Source of the DNA: Thiopontia sp964416755
Lineage (GTDB): Bacteria; Pseudomonadota; Gammaproteobacteria; GCF-002020875
Length of the DNA: 49,570 bases
Assembly: GCA_964416755.1 (NCBI GenBank)
Contig: CAYQFH010000003.1
Coordinates: forward strand, 1-49,570
Direction of reading: 5' to 3'
A program made the translations under genes and the position numbers. Under the pieces are notes generated by a model. It was not told the DNA's origin and did no database searches. It worked only from the letters and a program-made list of their open reading frames with translations. Within the stretch, counting starts at the first letter, position 1, and the number at the start of each line of letters is the position of its first letter. Positions 25,123 through 33,023 of the stretch are shown in pieces.

Positions 25123-25291
25123 AAAATGCTGAAATGTTAGGTTTGACCCCAAGGGTCATCAGTGAAAAATGTCCGTTATTGCCGCATGCATTGTCCAATA
25201 TGGCAGAACTAGCTGCGCATAGACCACATACAAGACTACTGAATGAGTAAGCGGTTAACCCTATTTACTCTCAATAATGCAGAAATGTTAG
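25123..25291. repeat. 18-bp direct repeats flanking the fic remnant
   Basis: AAAATGCTGAAATGTTAG (25123-25140) recurs as ATAATGCAGAAATGTTAG (25274-25291), 16 of 18 bases the same. The pair brackets the deleted fic copy and may have guided its gain or loss. Confidence 0.6.
25164..25258 (+). pseudogene. Remnant of a second fic gene with its interior deleted
   Basis: The left end repeats the intact fic promoter and start: GAAAAATGTCCGTTA then, 11 bases on, ATTGTCCAATATGG against ATTGTCCGATATGG. The right end (25226-25258) reads Thr-Tyr-Lys-Thr-Thr-Glu-stop-Val-Ser-Gly-stop against the intact Thr-Tyr-Lys-Ile-Val-Glu-Gln-Ala-Ser-Gly-stop. Most matching codons differ only in the third base, as expected of an old protein-coding paralogue. 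Roughly 0.9 kb of the gene is missing and the join is out of frame. Confidence 0.7.
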
Positions 25292-25321
25292 AACCCCCTA
25301 TTGGTTCGTGCAATGGCCGCA

Positions 25322-26266
25322 CTATTCAAGCATAGTCTCTCCACACTCTGGACAAACCAAATTTTCGCTGAAAGAGAACTTGTGCAAGAATTTCTTTCCT
25401 TGTCGCTGACAGTTACGGCAGATCAACCATCTATTGCCCGTCTCTTGTAGAGATTCTTGACGGATTCTATCTTCCTCCTTTTTGCGCTCTCGCTCAGCTC
25501 TTGCCTCCCTGATCACCTTGAACTTCAGCTCCTTCTCTTGTCTGATCTGCTCAGCATATACTGCAGAGAGACGCTTTCTCTCTTCTCGAATGCGCTCATT
25601 GATTGAGACAAGCTTTTTCTGAAGTATTGAGCGAACCAGTTCCTTCGCCTCTTCATAACCTGGGCTATATAGCCACTTCTTGTTTTTGAGATCACCAACA
25701 ACCAGCTCCCTCAATTTCTCTTTCGTAATGTCATAACTAACAGATGAAAGATCAATCTCAACAGTCGGAATCCCCTTCTCTTCAATCTTCCTATGCTTCT
25801 CCTGATCTACTTTGTGAGTAACATAAACCTCAATCATGATCGGAGCACCACTTTGGCCATAGACGAGAACATCGGGTCGTATATCATCGAACCAATACTC
25901 GACTTCTACTTTAGAGAACCTCCTGGTCCCCTTTGCTTCAACACACTCGCGTTCATAGTGCACTCTATCTTTGAGGTCCTTCTCTGATGCAACAGCATCA
26001 AATTCTGGTAATCGAATATACCCTTCCTCCTCCAGGATCTGCTTTGCCATCTTGTGAATTGAAGTCTCAAAAGCTCTAGTGCAACTCTCCTGCTCATCAG
26101 ATGATGAGTGTGCAAAGTGATGAATATTGACCTCACCTTTACGAGCAATTAGCGGAGCTTTGCACTCTGGACAGATACAGCCGCAGGCGAGCCCGGACTT
26201 CACCTGACTGATTGAGACAAGTTCTTCACCTTTTAGAGCAAACGGTATTCTTACTGGTGCAGTCAT
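25322..26266 (-). CDS. CoiA-like nuclease-domain protein with two zinc ribbons
   Basis: 314 aa, related to competence protein CoiA by architecture. N-terminal zinc ribbon CGCICPECKAPLIARKG followed by NIHHFAHS; a restriction-endonuclease-like core with Asp in RPDVLVYG and EV in IMIEVYVTHKVD; a long charged coiled coil (about 205-275); and a C-terminal zinc ribbon CRNCQRQGKKF ... LVCPECGE. The Asp-Glu-x-Val pattern with downstream Lys fits a PD-(D/E)xK nuclease. It lies alone on the minus strand within a toxin-antitoxin island and is more AT-rich than the housekeeping genes, suggesting horizontal transfer. Whether it serves DNA uptake or defence is unknown. Confidence 0.75.
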   Translation of the reverse strand: MTAPVRIPFALKGEELVSISQVKSGLACGCICPECKAPLIARKGEVNIHHFAHSSSDEQESCTRAFETSIHKMAKQILEEEGYIRLPEFDAVASEKDLKDRVHYERECVEAKGTRRFSKVEVEYWFDDIRPDVLVYGQSGAPIMIEVYVTHKVDQEKHRKIEEKGIPTVEIDLSSVSYDITKEKLRELVVGDLKNKKWLYSPGYEEAKELVRSILQKKLVSINERIREERKRLSAVYAEQIRQEKELKFKVIREARAERERKKEEDRIRQESLQETGNRWLICRNCQRQGKKFLHKFSFSENLVCPECGETMLE

Positions 26267-26314
26267 TGAGCTACGAACGGGATCAGTTCTAACTTTAATA
26301 CAAAACCAGCTCCG

Positions 26315-26584
26315 TTAAAATTGATCATAATGCCCACCAATCGCATAGATATAGATGGATTGCTCATCGAATCTGTAGACCACTCGATCCTTCTGACTCA
26401 ATCTCCGAGACCACAGCCCCGAAAGGTTATGTTTCAGCGGCTCCGGCTTGCCGATCCCGACGGCAGGGTCATTTCGCAACATCTCCTGCAGGATCTTGCA
26501 GAGTGCTGCGTGCAATCTCTTATCTTTTTTTCTGAGTGCTTCGTAGGCAGACCATGTACTTCCCTCAAACACCAATGATCTCAT
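26315..26584 (-). CDS. yoeB: YoeB-family ribosome-dependent mRNA interferase toxin
   Basis: 89 aa from ATG 26584 (MRSLVFEGSTWSAYEAL). The helical KKDKRLHAALCKILQEML and PLKHNLSGLWSRRLSQKDRVVYRF segments match Txe/YoeB; the tail ends YAIGGHYDQF, with the C-terminal His expected for catalysis. A longer frame reaches back into the antitoxin gene but lacks family similarity there. Overlaps yefM by 20 bases. Confidence 0.93.
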   Translation of the reverse strand: MRSLVFEGSTWSAYEALRKKDKRLHAALCKILQEMLRNDPAVGIGKPEPLKHNLSGLWSRRLSQKDRVVYRFDEQSIYIYAIGGHYDQF

Positions 26585-26837
26585 CCAACTCTCCAGCATT
26601 GGGTCGATAGCCTTGCTGATTAGTGTGTGTAGCGGATGACTCAGCAATCTGTCTCATCAACTCACTACTCTGCAAAACATAAAGCGTCTCTTGCTCTCTC
26701 TCCCAATCCTCAGCACTGAGGACAACAAAATCTTCCCCGTTGCGCCGGGTAACCCGAACAGGAGAATGCTCACTAATCGATTGCTCCACATAGTTTTTCA
26801 GATTATCTCGAAACCGGTTCACGCTTACACTTTCCAT
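26565..26837 (-). CDS. yefM: YefM/Phd-family antitoxin
   Basis: 90 aa: N-terminal DNA-binding fold MESVSVNRFRDNLKNYVEQS and VRVTRRNGEDFVVLSAEDWE. The C-terminal toxin-binding segment ends in the overlap with yoeB. The promoter upstream has a palindromic operator, consistent with autorepression by YefM. Confidence 0.95.
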   Translation of the reverse strand: MESVSVNRFRDNLKNYVEQSISEHSPVRVTRRNGEDFVVLSAEDWEREQETLYVLQSSELMRQIAESSATHTNQQGYRPNAGELDEIIGV

Positions 26838-26858
26838 TTCAACCTCTCAAACAATAAC

Positions 26859-26903
26859 GTACGGTATTTCCGTACATTATATAAAGGAGACGCAAGAAAA
26901 CAA
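26859..26903 (-). promoter_or_regulatory. yefM-yoeB promoter and operator
   Basis: On the minus strand: -35 TTGTTT (26898-26903), 16-base spacer, perfect -10 TATAAT (26876-26881), and immediately downstream the palindrome GTACGG-AAATA-CCGTAC (26859-26875). The palindrome covers the expected transcription start, ideal for repression by YefM. Confidence 0.75.
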
Positions 26904-27011
26904 GAGTCAATTTGTTACAGAATGTTGCAAACAAAAAGGAGAAGCAAACAGCTTCTTAGCTGCTCACTTCTCCCTTTATCAAGATATTATGAATGTCTAC
27001 CCCCACCCCAG

Positions 27012-27034
27012 CCCTCCCCCTACAAGGGGGAGGG
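27012..27034. repeat. GC-rich perfect 10-bp inverted repeat downstream of gatB
   Basis: CCCTCCCCCT (27012-27021), ACA loop, AGGGGGAGGG (27025-27034). It lies 13 bases beyond the gatB stop. It lacks a T tail on the gatB strand but could still stop or stabilise the transcript. I have seen similar C-rich hairpins as dispersed intergenic repeats. Confidence 0.7.
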
Positions 27035-27046
27035 TGGGTATGTGGT

Positions 27047-28480
27047 CTATTTCAGCTTGTCACGCAAGATTTGGTTGACCTGTCCAGGATTGGCCTGCCC
27101 TTTCGAGACTTTCATCACCTGACCGACAAAGAAGCCCAACAGCTGCTCCTTGCCCGCCTTGTACTGCTCGACCTGTGCCGGGTTATTGGCAATCACTTCG
27201 TCGATCATGCCTTCAATCGCGCCAGTGTCAGTGATCTGCTTCAGCCCCTTCTTCTCGATCACCGCATCAGCATCACCCTCACCGTTCCACATCGCCTCGA
27301 AGACCTGCTTGGCGATCTTGCCGGAGATGGTGTTATCGGAGATGCGTTTGATCATTCCACCCAACATCTCGGCAGTGACCGGAGAGTCAGCCAGCTCGGT
27401 GCCATCCTTGTTGAGGGCAGCAGAAAGCTCACCCATCACCCAGTTGGCTGCAAGCTTGTTCTCACCACCGGCTGCCTCGGCCACGGCTTCGAAATAGGCT
27501 GCCAGCTCACGGCTGCCGGTCAGTACCCCGGCATCGTAGGCGCTGAGTCCCAGATGGGTGATGAAGCGGTGCTTCTTCTCATTGGGTAGTTCAGGCAGCT
27601 CCTTGCGCACCTCTTCAATGTACTCCTCATCCAGCACCAGGGGCAACAGATCCGGACAGGGGAAGTAACGGTAGTCGTTGGCCTCCTCCTTGGAACGCAT
27701 GGAGCGGGTTTCGCCCTTGTCCACGTCATAGAGACGGGTCTCTTGCACCACCTCACCCCCCTCTTCGAGGATATCCATCTGACGCTCGAACTCGAAGGCG
27801 ATCGCCTTCTCCATGAAACGGAAGGAGTTGAGGTTCTTGATCTCAGCACGGATGCCGAACTCTTCCTGACCTTGCGGACGCAGTGAGATATTGACGTCCA
27901 TGCGGAAGGAGCCCTCCTGCATGTTGCCGTCACAGATCTCCAGATACTGCACCAGCGAATGGATCTTCTTGGCATAGGCCACTGCCTCTGCTGAAGAGCG
28001 GATATCCGGCTCGGAGACAATCTCCAGCAGCGGGGTACCAGCACGGTTGAGGTCGATACCACTCATGCCGTGGTAGTCCTCATGCAGAGATTTACCGGCA
28101 TCCTCCTCCAGATGGGCGCGGGTAACACCGATCATCTTGGTGGAGCCATCCGGCAGGTCAATCTCGATCTGCCCTTCACCCACAATCGGCAGTTCAAACT
28201 GACTGATCTGGTAGCCCTTGGGCAGATCGGGGTAGAAGTAGTTCTTGCGTGCGAAGACGGAGGTGTGTGCCACCTCGGCATCAATCGCCAAACCAAACTT
28301 GGTTGCCATCCGCACCGCGCCCTTGTTCAACACTGGCAGCACTCCGGGCAGACCCAAATCGATCGCACACGCCTGCGTATTGGGCTCTGCACCAAATGCC
28401 GTCGAGGCTGGAGAGAAGATCTTTGTCTTTGTTGCGAGCTGAGCGTGAATCTCCAGCCCGATTACCATTTCCCATTCCAT
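27047..28480 (-). CDS. gatB: Asp/Glu-tRNA amidotransferase subunit GatB
   Basis: 477 aa from ATG 28480 (MEWEMVIGLEIHAQL), chosen for its GGAGG ribosome site and overlap with the gatA stop. GatB binds the misacylated Glu-tRNA(Gln) or Asp-tRNA(Asn), phosphorylates the side chain and receives ammonia from GatA. Signatures FYPDLPKGYQISQ and DLNRAGTPLLEIVSEPDI are visible, with the C-terminal YqeY-like tail. Confidence 0.97.
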   Translation of the reverse strand: MEWEMVIGLEIHAQLATKTKIFSPASTAFGAEPNTQACAIDLGLPGVLPVLNKGAVRMATKFGLAIDAEVAHTSVFARKNYFYPDLPKGYQISQFELPIVGEGQIEIDLPDGSTKMIGVTRAHLEEDAGKSLHEDYHGMSGIDLNRAGTPLLEIVSEPDIRSSAEAVAYAKKIHSLVQYLEICDGNMQEGSFRMDVNISLRPQGQEEFGIRAEIKNLNSFRFMEKAIAFEFERQMDILEEGGEVVQETRLYDVDKGETRSMRSKEEANDYRYFPCPDLLPLVLDEEYIEEVRKELPELPNEKKHRFITHLGLSAYDAGVLTGSRELAAYFEAVAEAAGGENKLAANWVMGELSAALNKDGTELADSPVTAEMLGGMIKRISDNTISGKIAKQVFEAMWNGEGDADAVIEKKGLKQITDTGAIEGMIDEVIANNPAQVEQYKAGKEQLLGFFVGQVMKVSKGQANPGQVNQILRDKLK

Positions 28481-29946
28481 TACTTTACCTCCCCTTCTGC
28501 ATAAGCGGGCAGTGCACGGTGCCAATCGGTCGCCAACTGATACTGATGCGCCATATTGAGCAGCTTGGCCTCACTGAAGTGGTTGCCAATCAGCTGCAGA
28601 CCCACCGGCATATCATCGCTGAAGCCAGCCGGGATCGACATTCCCGGTAGTCCGGCAAGGTTGACCGCAATGGTGTAGATATCAGAGAGGTACATTGAGA
28701 CCGGATCATCCGCCTTCTCACCCTTGCGGAATGCGGTATTGGGGGTGACTGGTCCCATGATCACATCAACCTTCTCGAAGGCCTTCTCGAAATCCTCGCT
28801 GATCAGACGACGCAGACGCTGCGCCTTGAGGTAGTAGGCATCATAGTAGCCCGCAGAGAGGGTGTAGGCACCAATCATGATACGGCGCTTCACCTCGTCG
28901 CCGAAGCCCTCACCACGGGAGCGCTTGTAGAGATCTTCCAGATCCTTGGGATCGTCACAGCGGTGGCCGAAACGAACGCCATCATAACGGGAAAGATTGG
29001 AGGAGCACTCTGCAGGTGCAACCACATAGTAGGTAGGCACAGCCAGATTGGTGTTGGGCAGTTCAATCTCGACCACCTCGGCACCCATCTTGCGGTATTC
29101 GGCGATCGCCTCCTGCACCGCATTCTCTACCCCACCATCGAGCCCTTCACTGAAGTACTCGGAGGGGATACCGATCTTCACACCCTGCAGGGAGTCGTTG
29201 AGGCTGGCAGTGTAGTCCGGCACCTCACGGTCGATGCTGGTGGAATCCTTGGGATCAAACCCGGCCATCGCATTCATCATCAGCGCCGCATCCTCGGCAC
29301 TCTGCGCCATTGGACCACCCTGATCGAGGCTGGAGGCAAAGGCGATCATGCCCCAGCGGGAGACACGGCCATAGGTCGGCTTCAGTCCAGTGATACCACA
29401 TAGAGCCGCTGGCTGACGAATTGAGCCACCGGTATCGGTACCAGTCGCAATCGGGGCCAGACGCGCAGCCACTGCAGCCGCACTGCCACCCGAAGAGCCG
29501 CCCGGTACGTAATCGGTATTCCATGGGTTACCCACCGCGCCGTAGAAGCTGGTCTCGTTGGAGGAGCCCATGGCGAACTCATCCATGTTGGTCTTGCCCA
29601 GCATCACCATGCCAGCATCGTTGATCTTCTCAACCACCGTCGCATTGTAGGGGGCGATAAAGTTATCCAGCATCTTCGAACCACAGGAGGTGCGAACACC
29701 CTGGGTGCAGAAGATATCCTTGTGCGCCATCGGCAAACCAGTCAATGGGCCTGCTTCACCGGCAGCAATCCTGGCATCGGCGGCTTGCGCCTGTTGCAGT
29801 GCGGATTCACTGGTCACCGAGATAAAACTGTTGAGTTGCGGGTCGAGGGCCTCGATCCGATCCAGATAGTATTGGGTCAACTCTACGCTCGATGCCTCCT
29901 TGTTCTGCAGCATCGATGAGAGTTCTGCGAGTGTCTTCTCTTTCAT
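28480..29946 (-). CDS. gatA: Asp/Glu-tRNA amidotransferase subunit GatA
   Basis: 488-aa amidase-signature enzyme that hydrolyses glutamine to supply ammonia to GatB. Catalytic residues are in MAHKDIFCTQG (Lys) and PGGSSGGSAAAVAA and GTDTGGSIRQPAA (Ser triad). The ATG lies exactly at the edge of an N run whose flanks duplicate 55 bases. The upstream region is therefore best read from 30102 on. No strong ribosome site is seen there. Confidence 0.97.
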   Translation of the reverse strand: MKEKTLAELSSMLQNKEASSVELTQYYLDRIEALDPQLNSFISVTSESALQQAQAADARIAAGEAGPLTGLPMAHKDIFCTQGVRTSCGSKMLDNFIAPYNATVVEKINDAGMVMLGKTNMDEFAMGSSNETSFYGAVGNPWNTDYVPGGSSGGSAAAVAARLAPIATGTDTGGSIRQPAALCGITGLKPTYGRVSRWGMIAFASSLDQGGPMAQSAEDAALMMNAMAGFDPKDSTSIDREVPDYTASLNDSLQGVKIGIPSEYFSEGLDGGVENAVQEAIAEYRKMGAEVVEIELPNTNLAVPTYYVVAPAECSSNLSRYDGVRFGHRCDDPKDLEDLYKRSRGEGFGDEVKRRIMIGAYTLSAGYYDAYYLKAQRLRRLISEDFEKAFEKVDVIMGPVTPNTAFRKGEKADDPVSMYLSDIYTIAVNLAGLPGMSIPAGFSDDMPVGLQLIGNHFSEAKLLNMAHQYQLATDWHRALPAYAEGEVK

Positions 29947-30046
29947 NNNNNNNNNNNNNNNNNNNNNNNNNNNNNNNNNNNNNNNNNNNNNNNNNNNNNN
30001 NNNNNNNNNNNNNNNNNNNNNNNNNNNNNNNNNNNNNNNNNNNNNN
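29947..30046. other. 100-N gap, probably spurious (55-base contig overlap)
   Basis: The 55 bases before the Ns (29892-29946) are repeated exactly after them (30047-30101). That is the signature of two contigs ending in a shared k-mer. Collapsing them removes the gap and leaves gatA with one start and a normal upstream region. Confidence 0.9.
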
Positions 30047-30262
30047 ATGCCTCCTTGTTCTGCAGCATCGATGAGAGTTCTGCGAGTGTCTTCTCTTTCA
30101 TTCTGTTTTTGCTTGTTGCTTAATATTTTAGGCTGATCAGTAATCGTTCAGATCATTTCTGTGCAATTCAAGAGCAAGGCAGAAAATGTGAGTTTACAAG
30201 TGTAAATGACCATTTTCGAACGCCGCTATTGGGTTGCACAGGAGTGAGCTGGGCGGTTACTA

Positions 30263-30550
30263 CTATTCGATCACTTTGGGCACGAGGAAGAGACCGGAAT
30301 CGGTCTGTGGCGCATTGGATTGCAGCAGTTCGCGCTGGTTCTCCTCGGTAACCACATCCTCACGCAGACGCTGGGTCGCATCGTGTGGGTGGGCCAGTGG
30401 CTCCACTCCATCGGTATCGACTGCATTCATCTGGTCAACCAGATCGAGAATCCCCGACAGGTCTTGGGCATAGCCGGGAATGGCTGATTCGTCGATTGCC
30501 AACCGCGCAAGGTGGGCAATCTTCTCAACATCCTGTTTTTCAAGTGACAT
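30263..30550 (-). CDS. gatC: Asp/Glu-tRNA amidotransferase subunit GatC
   Basis: 95 aa: MSLEKQDVEKIAHLARLAI, DLSGILDLVDQMNAVDTDGV, LREDVVTEENQRELLQSNAP. GatC wraps around GatA and stabilises the GatA-GatB complex. First gene of gatCAB. After collapsing the gap the gatC-gatA spacer is about 160 bases, longer than usual; I see nothing definite in it. Divergent from mreB. Confidence 0.95.
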   Translation of the reverse strand: MSLEKQDVEKIAHLARLAIDESAIPGYAQDLSGILDLVDQMNAVDTDGVEPLAHPHDATQRLREDVVTEENQRELLQSNAPQTDSGLFLVPKVIE

Positions 30551-30759
30551 AGTGTGTTCAGATTCCGCTTTGATTTTGAACAGAGAGGACAGCAGATGCC
30601 GCCCTGAATAAAGCGCGTAAAAGTAGCACAGACCAGCGCTCCTTCGCTACAACAATAGTGACAATTCAATGCGTTCCTTGCCCTTTTAGTTGCCCCGACA
30701 GAGTACGGCTGGTAGAGTTCGACGGTTTTTGACACGACTCAATTTTCACTAAAGGAATT

Positions 30760-31803
30760 ATGATGTTTGGACGCCTGTTCGGAATGTTCTCCAACGATCT
30801 CTCGATCGACTTGGGAACCGCTAACACACTGGTCTATGTGCGTAACCAGGGGATTATTCTTGATGAGCCCTCAGTGGTCGCCATCCGTGAAGAAGGTCGT
30901 GGCAACAAATCCATCGCAGCAGTCGGTGCCGAAGCAAAGCGGATGCTGGGTCGTACCCCAGGCAACATCGTTGCCATTCGTCCACTCAAGGATGGGGTAA
31001 TCGCCGACTTCAACATCACCGAGAAGATGTTGCAGTACTTTATCCGTAAGGTGCATGAGAATCGCTTTTTCAAGCCCAGTCCCCGTGTTCTGGTCTGCGT
31101 TCCCTGTGGTGCCACTCAGGTAGAGCGCCGTGCTATTAAAGAGTCTGCAGAGGGCGCAGGTGCTCGTGAAGTCCACCTGATCGAGGAGCCGATGGCGGCA
31201 GCGATCGGTGCCGGTCTGCCGGTTGAACAACCCGGAGGCTCCATGGTGGTCGATATCGGTGGTGGTACTACCGAGGTAGCGATCATCTCACTGGCCGGTG
31301 TGGTCTACTCCGCCTCGGTACGTGTCGGTGGCGACCGTTTTGACGAGTCGATTGTCAGCTATGTGAAGCGCAACTACGGCAGCCTGATCGGTGAGGCCAC
31401 TGCAGAGCGCATCAAGATGGAGATCGGCAGCGCCTTCCCCGGTGACGAGATCAACGAGATTGAGGTGCGTGGTCGCAATCTGGCCGAGGGTATTCCCCGC
31501 GCCTTCACCGTCAACAGCAACGAGATTCTGGAGTCGCTGCAAGAGCCGCTCTCCGAGATCATCCGTGCAGTACGTGATGCGCTGGAGCGCACCCCACCCG
31601 AGCTGGCTGGCGACATCTCCGAGCGCGGTATGGTGCTGACCGGTGGTGGTGCACTACTGCGTGATCTGGATCGTCTGCTGACTGAGGAGACCGGCCTGCC
31701 GGTCACCGTGGCGGAAGATCCACTCACCTGTGTTGCCCGCGGTGGCGGTCGTGCACTGGAGTTGATGGATGAGATGGGGAGTGCCTCTTTCCTGAGCGAA
31801 TAA
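30760..31803 (+). CDS. mreB: Actin-like cell-shape protein MreB
   Basis: 347 aa. Membrane-binding N-terminal helix MMFGRLFGMFSN, then phosphate and nucleotide motifs DLGTANTLVYV, VDIGGGTTEVAII and TGGGALLRDLDRLL. MreB filaments organise the elongasome at the inner membrane and direct MrdA/RodA. Start preceded by AAAGGA. First gene of the mre cluster, but separated from mreC by a palindromic element and an apparent gap. Confidence 0.98.
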   Translation: MMFGRLFGMFSNDLSIDLGTANTLVYVRNQGIILDEPSVVAIREEGRGNKSIAAVGAEAKRMLGRTPGNIVAIRPLKDGVIADFNITEKMLQYFIRKVHENRFFKPSPRVLVCVPCGATQVERRAIKESAEGAGAREVHLIEEPMAAAIGAGLPVEQPGGSMVVDIGGGTTEVAIISLAGVVYSASVRVGGDRFDESIVSYVKRNYGSLIGEATAERIKMEIGSAFPGDEINEIEVRGRNLAEGIPRAFTVNSNEILESLQEPLSEIIRAVRDALERTPPELAGDISERGMVLTGGGALLRDLDRLLTEETGLPVTVAEDPLTCVARGGGRALELMDEMGSASFLSE

Positions 31804-31812
31804 CGCAAGATA

Positions 31813-31967
31813 CCTCTAAAAATGCCCTTTTCCAGCAATTACTTCGTCAGCCCCGTACTCAAATCCTCATGTACTCGCGTGTACACTGCGGTTGGCGCAA
31901 GCGCCCGCGAGACGAAGCTGCGCACGAAGCTTTTACACAATTGCTGCAAAATGCCTATTTTTAGAGG
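31813..31967. repeat. MITE-like palindromic element between mreB and mreC
   Basis: 155 bases with imperfect terminal inverted repeats of 28-29 bases: CCTCTAAAAATGCCC... at 31813-31840, against the reverse complement of 31939-31967, about 23 of 29 the same. Internal inverted repeat CTTCGTC (31842-31848)/GACGAAG (31911-31917), and a GTAC palindrome in the middle. No coding frame. It looks like a mobilised intergenic palindrome rather than a simple terminator. Confidence 0.75.
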
Positions 31968-32026
31968 CACTTGCTAGTTATTTCTCTTCTACGCTGTGCC
32001 TGCCAACGCTGCCTCTCGCGGTTCCA

Positions 32027-32126
32027 NNNNNNNNNNNNNNNNNNNNNNNNNNNNNNNNNNNNNNNNNNNNNNNNNNNNNNNNNNNNNNNNNNNNNNNNNN
32101 NNNNNNNNNNNNNNNNNNNNNNNNNN
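32027..32126. other. 100-N gap, probably spurious (55-base contig overlap)
   Basis: The 55 bases 31972-32026 recur exactly at 32127-32181, as at the gatA gap. The mreC start falls in the second copy. Collapsing the pair joins mreB, the palindromic element and mreC with no missing sequence. Confidence 0.9.
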
Positions 32127-32150
32127 TGCTAGTTATTTCTCTTCTACGCT

Positions 32151-33023
32151 GTGCCTGCCAACGCTGCCTCTCGCGGTTCCATCTTCAAGCAGGGGGACAC
32201 TCTCACCCTGAAGATGGTGGTGGTGGCACTGCTCTCTCTGGCGCTGATTGCCGTTGATCACCGCTTCCACAAGGGGCATATGTTCCGTGGCTGGATAGAG
32301 ACCGCTGTCCACCCGATTCAGCAGACCATTGATCTTCCGCGCCAATTCGTGCTCTGGATTGCTGAAGGGGTACAGTCTCGTCAATTACTCCAGGAGGAGA
32401 ATGCCAGCCTACGCAACCGCACACTACTATTACAACAAAGACTACTGAAACAGGAAGCGATCGAGGCGGAGAACAGTCGACTGCGCAAACTACTCAATGC
32501 CTCCTTCATCTATGGCGCCGCCCATCAGAACGAACGGGTACGACTTGCCGAGATCATCTCCATCGACCTGGATGCCTACAGTCAGGAAGTGGTACTCAAC
32601 AAGGGGAGTGAAGACGGCGTCTATGTCGGGCAACCGCTGATGGATGCATTCGGGGTGATGGGGCAGATTGTGCGCATTACCGGCCAATCCAGTACCGCCC
32701 TGCTACTCTCCTCTCCACACCACTCAATCCCGGTACAGAACCGGCGCAATGGTCTGCGCTCCATCGCCATTGGAACGGGCCACCCCAACCAGTTGACGCT
32801 ACGTTTTGTCCCCTCGGAGAGTGATCTGATTGTCGGTGACACCCTGATCACTTCAGGACTTGGGGGGCGCTTCCCCTACGGTTACCCAGTCGGCACAGTG
32901 CAGATGATCGACAGCAGAGAGGGGGAACGGTTCGCCGAGGTGACACTCCATGCCGCCGCCACGCTTGAACGCAGCCGTGAGGTACTACTGGTCTGGCCCA
33001 CCTCCAGCGAGGTGCGACCATGA
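32151..33023 (+). CDS. mreC: Rod shape-determining protein MreC
   Basis: 290 aa: short basic N-terminus, one membrane helix (MVVVALLSLALIAVDHRF), coiled coil (LLQEENASLRNRTLLLQQRLL) and the periplasmic beta domain that binds PBP2. The start is probably GTG 32151; an in-frame stop lies 21 bases upstream, and the next start, ATG 32214, would begin inside the membrane helix. No clear ribosome site. mreD overlaps the stop by 4 bases. Confidence 0.93.
   Translation: MPANAASRGSIFKQGDTLTLKMVVVALLSLALIAVDHRFHKGHMFRGWIETAVHPIQQTIDLPRQFVLWIAEGVQSRQLLQEENASLRNRTLLLQQRLLKQEAIEAENSRLRKLLNASFIYGAAHQNERVRLAEIISIDLDAYSQEVVLNKGSEDGVYVGQPLMDAFGVMGQIVRITGQSSTALLLSSPHHSIPVQNRRNGLRSIAIGTGHPNQLTLRFVPSESDLIVGDTLITSGLGGRFPYGYPVGTVQMIDSREGERFAEVTLHAAATLERSREVLLVWPTSSEVRP

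Noticed and set aside
30047..30101. Second gatA start as a genuine gene-fragment duplication
   Set aside because: The exact 55-base length, the 100-N run, and the same pattern at mreC indicate an assembly join.
31813..31967. Insertion sequence between mreB and mreC
   Set aside because: Too short for a transposase and no coding frame; kept only as a non-autonomous palindromic repeat.
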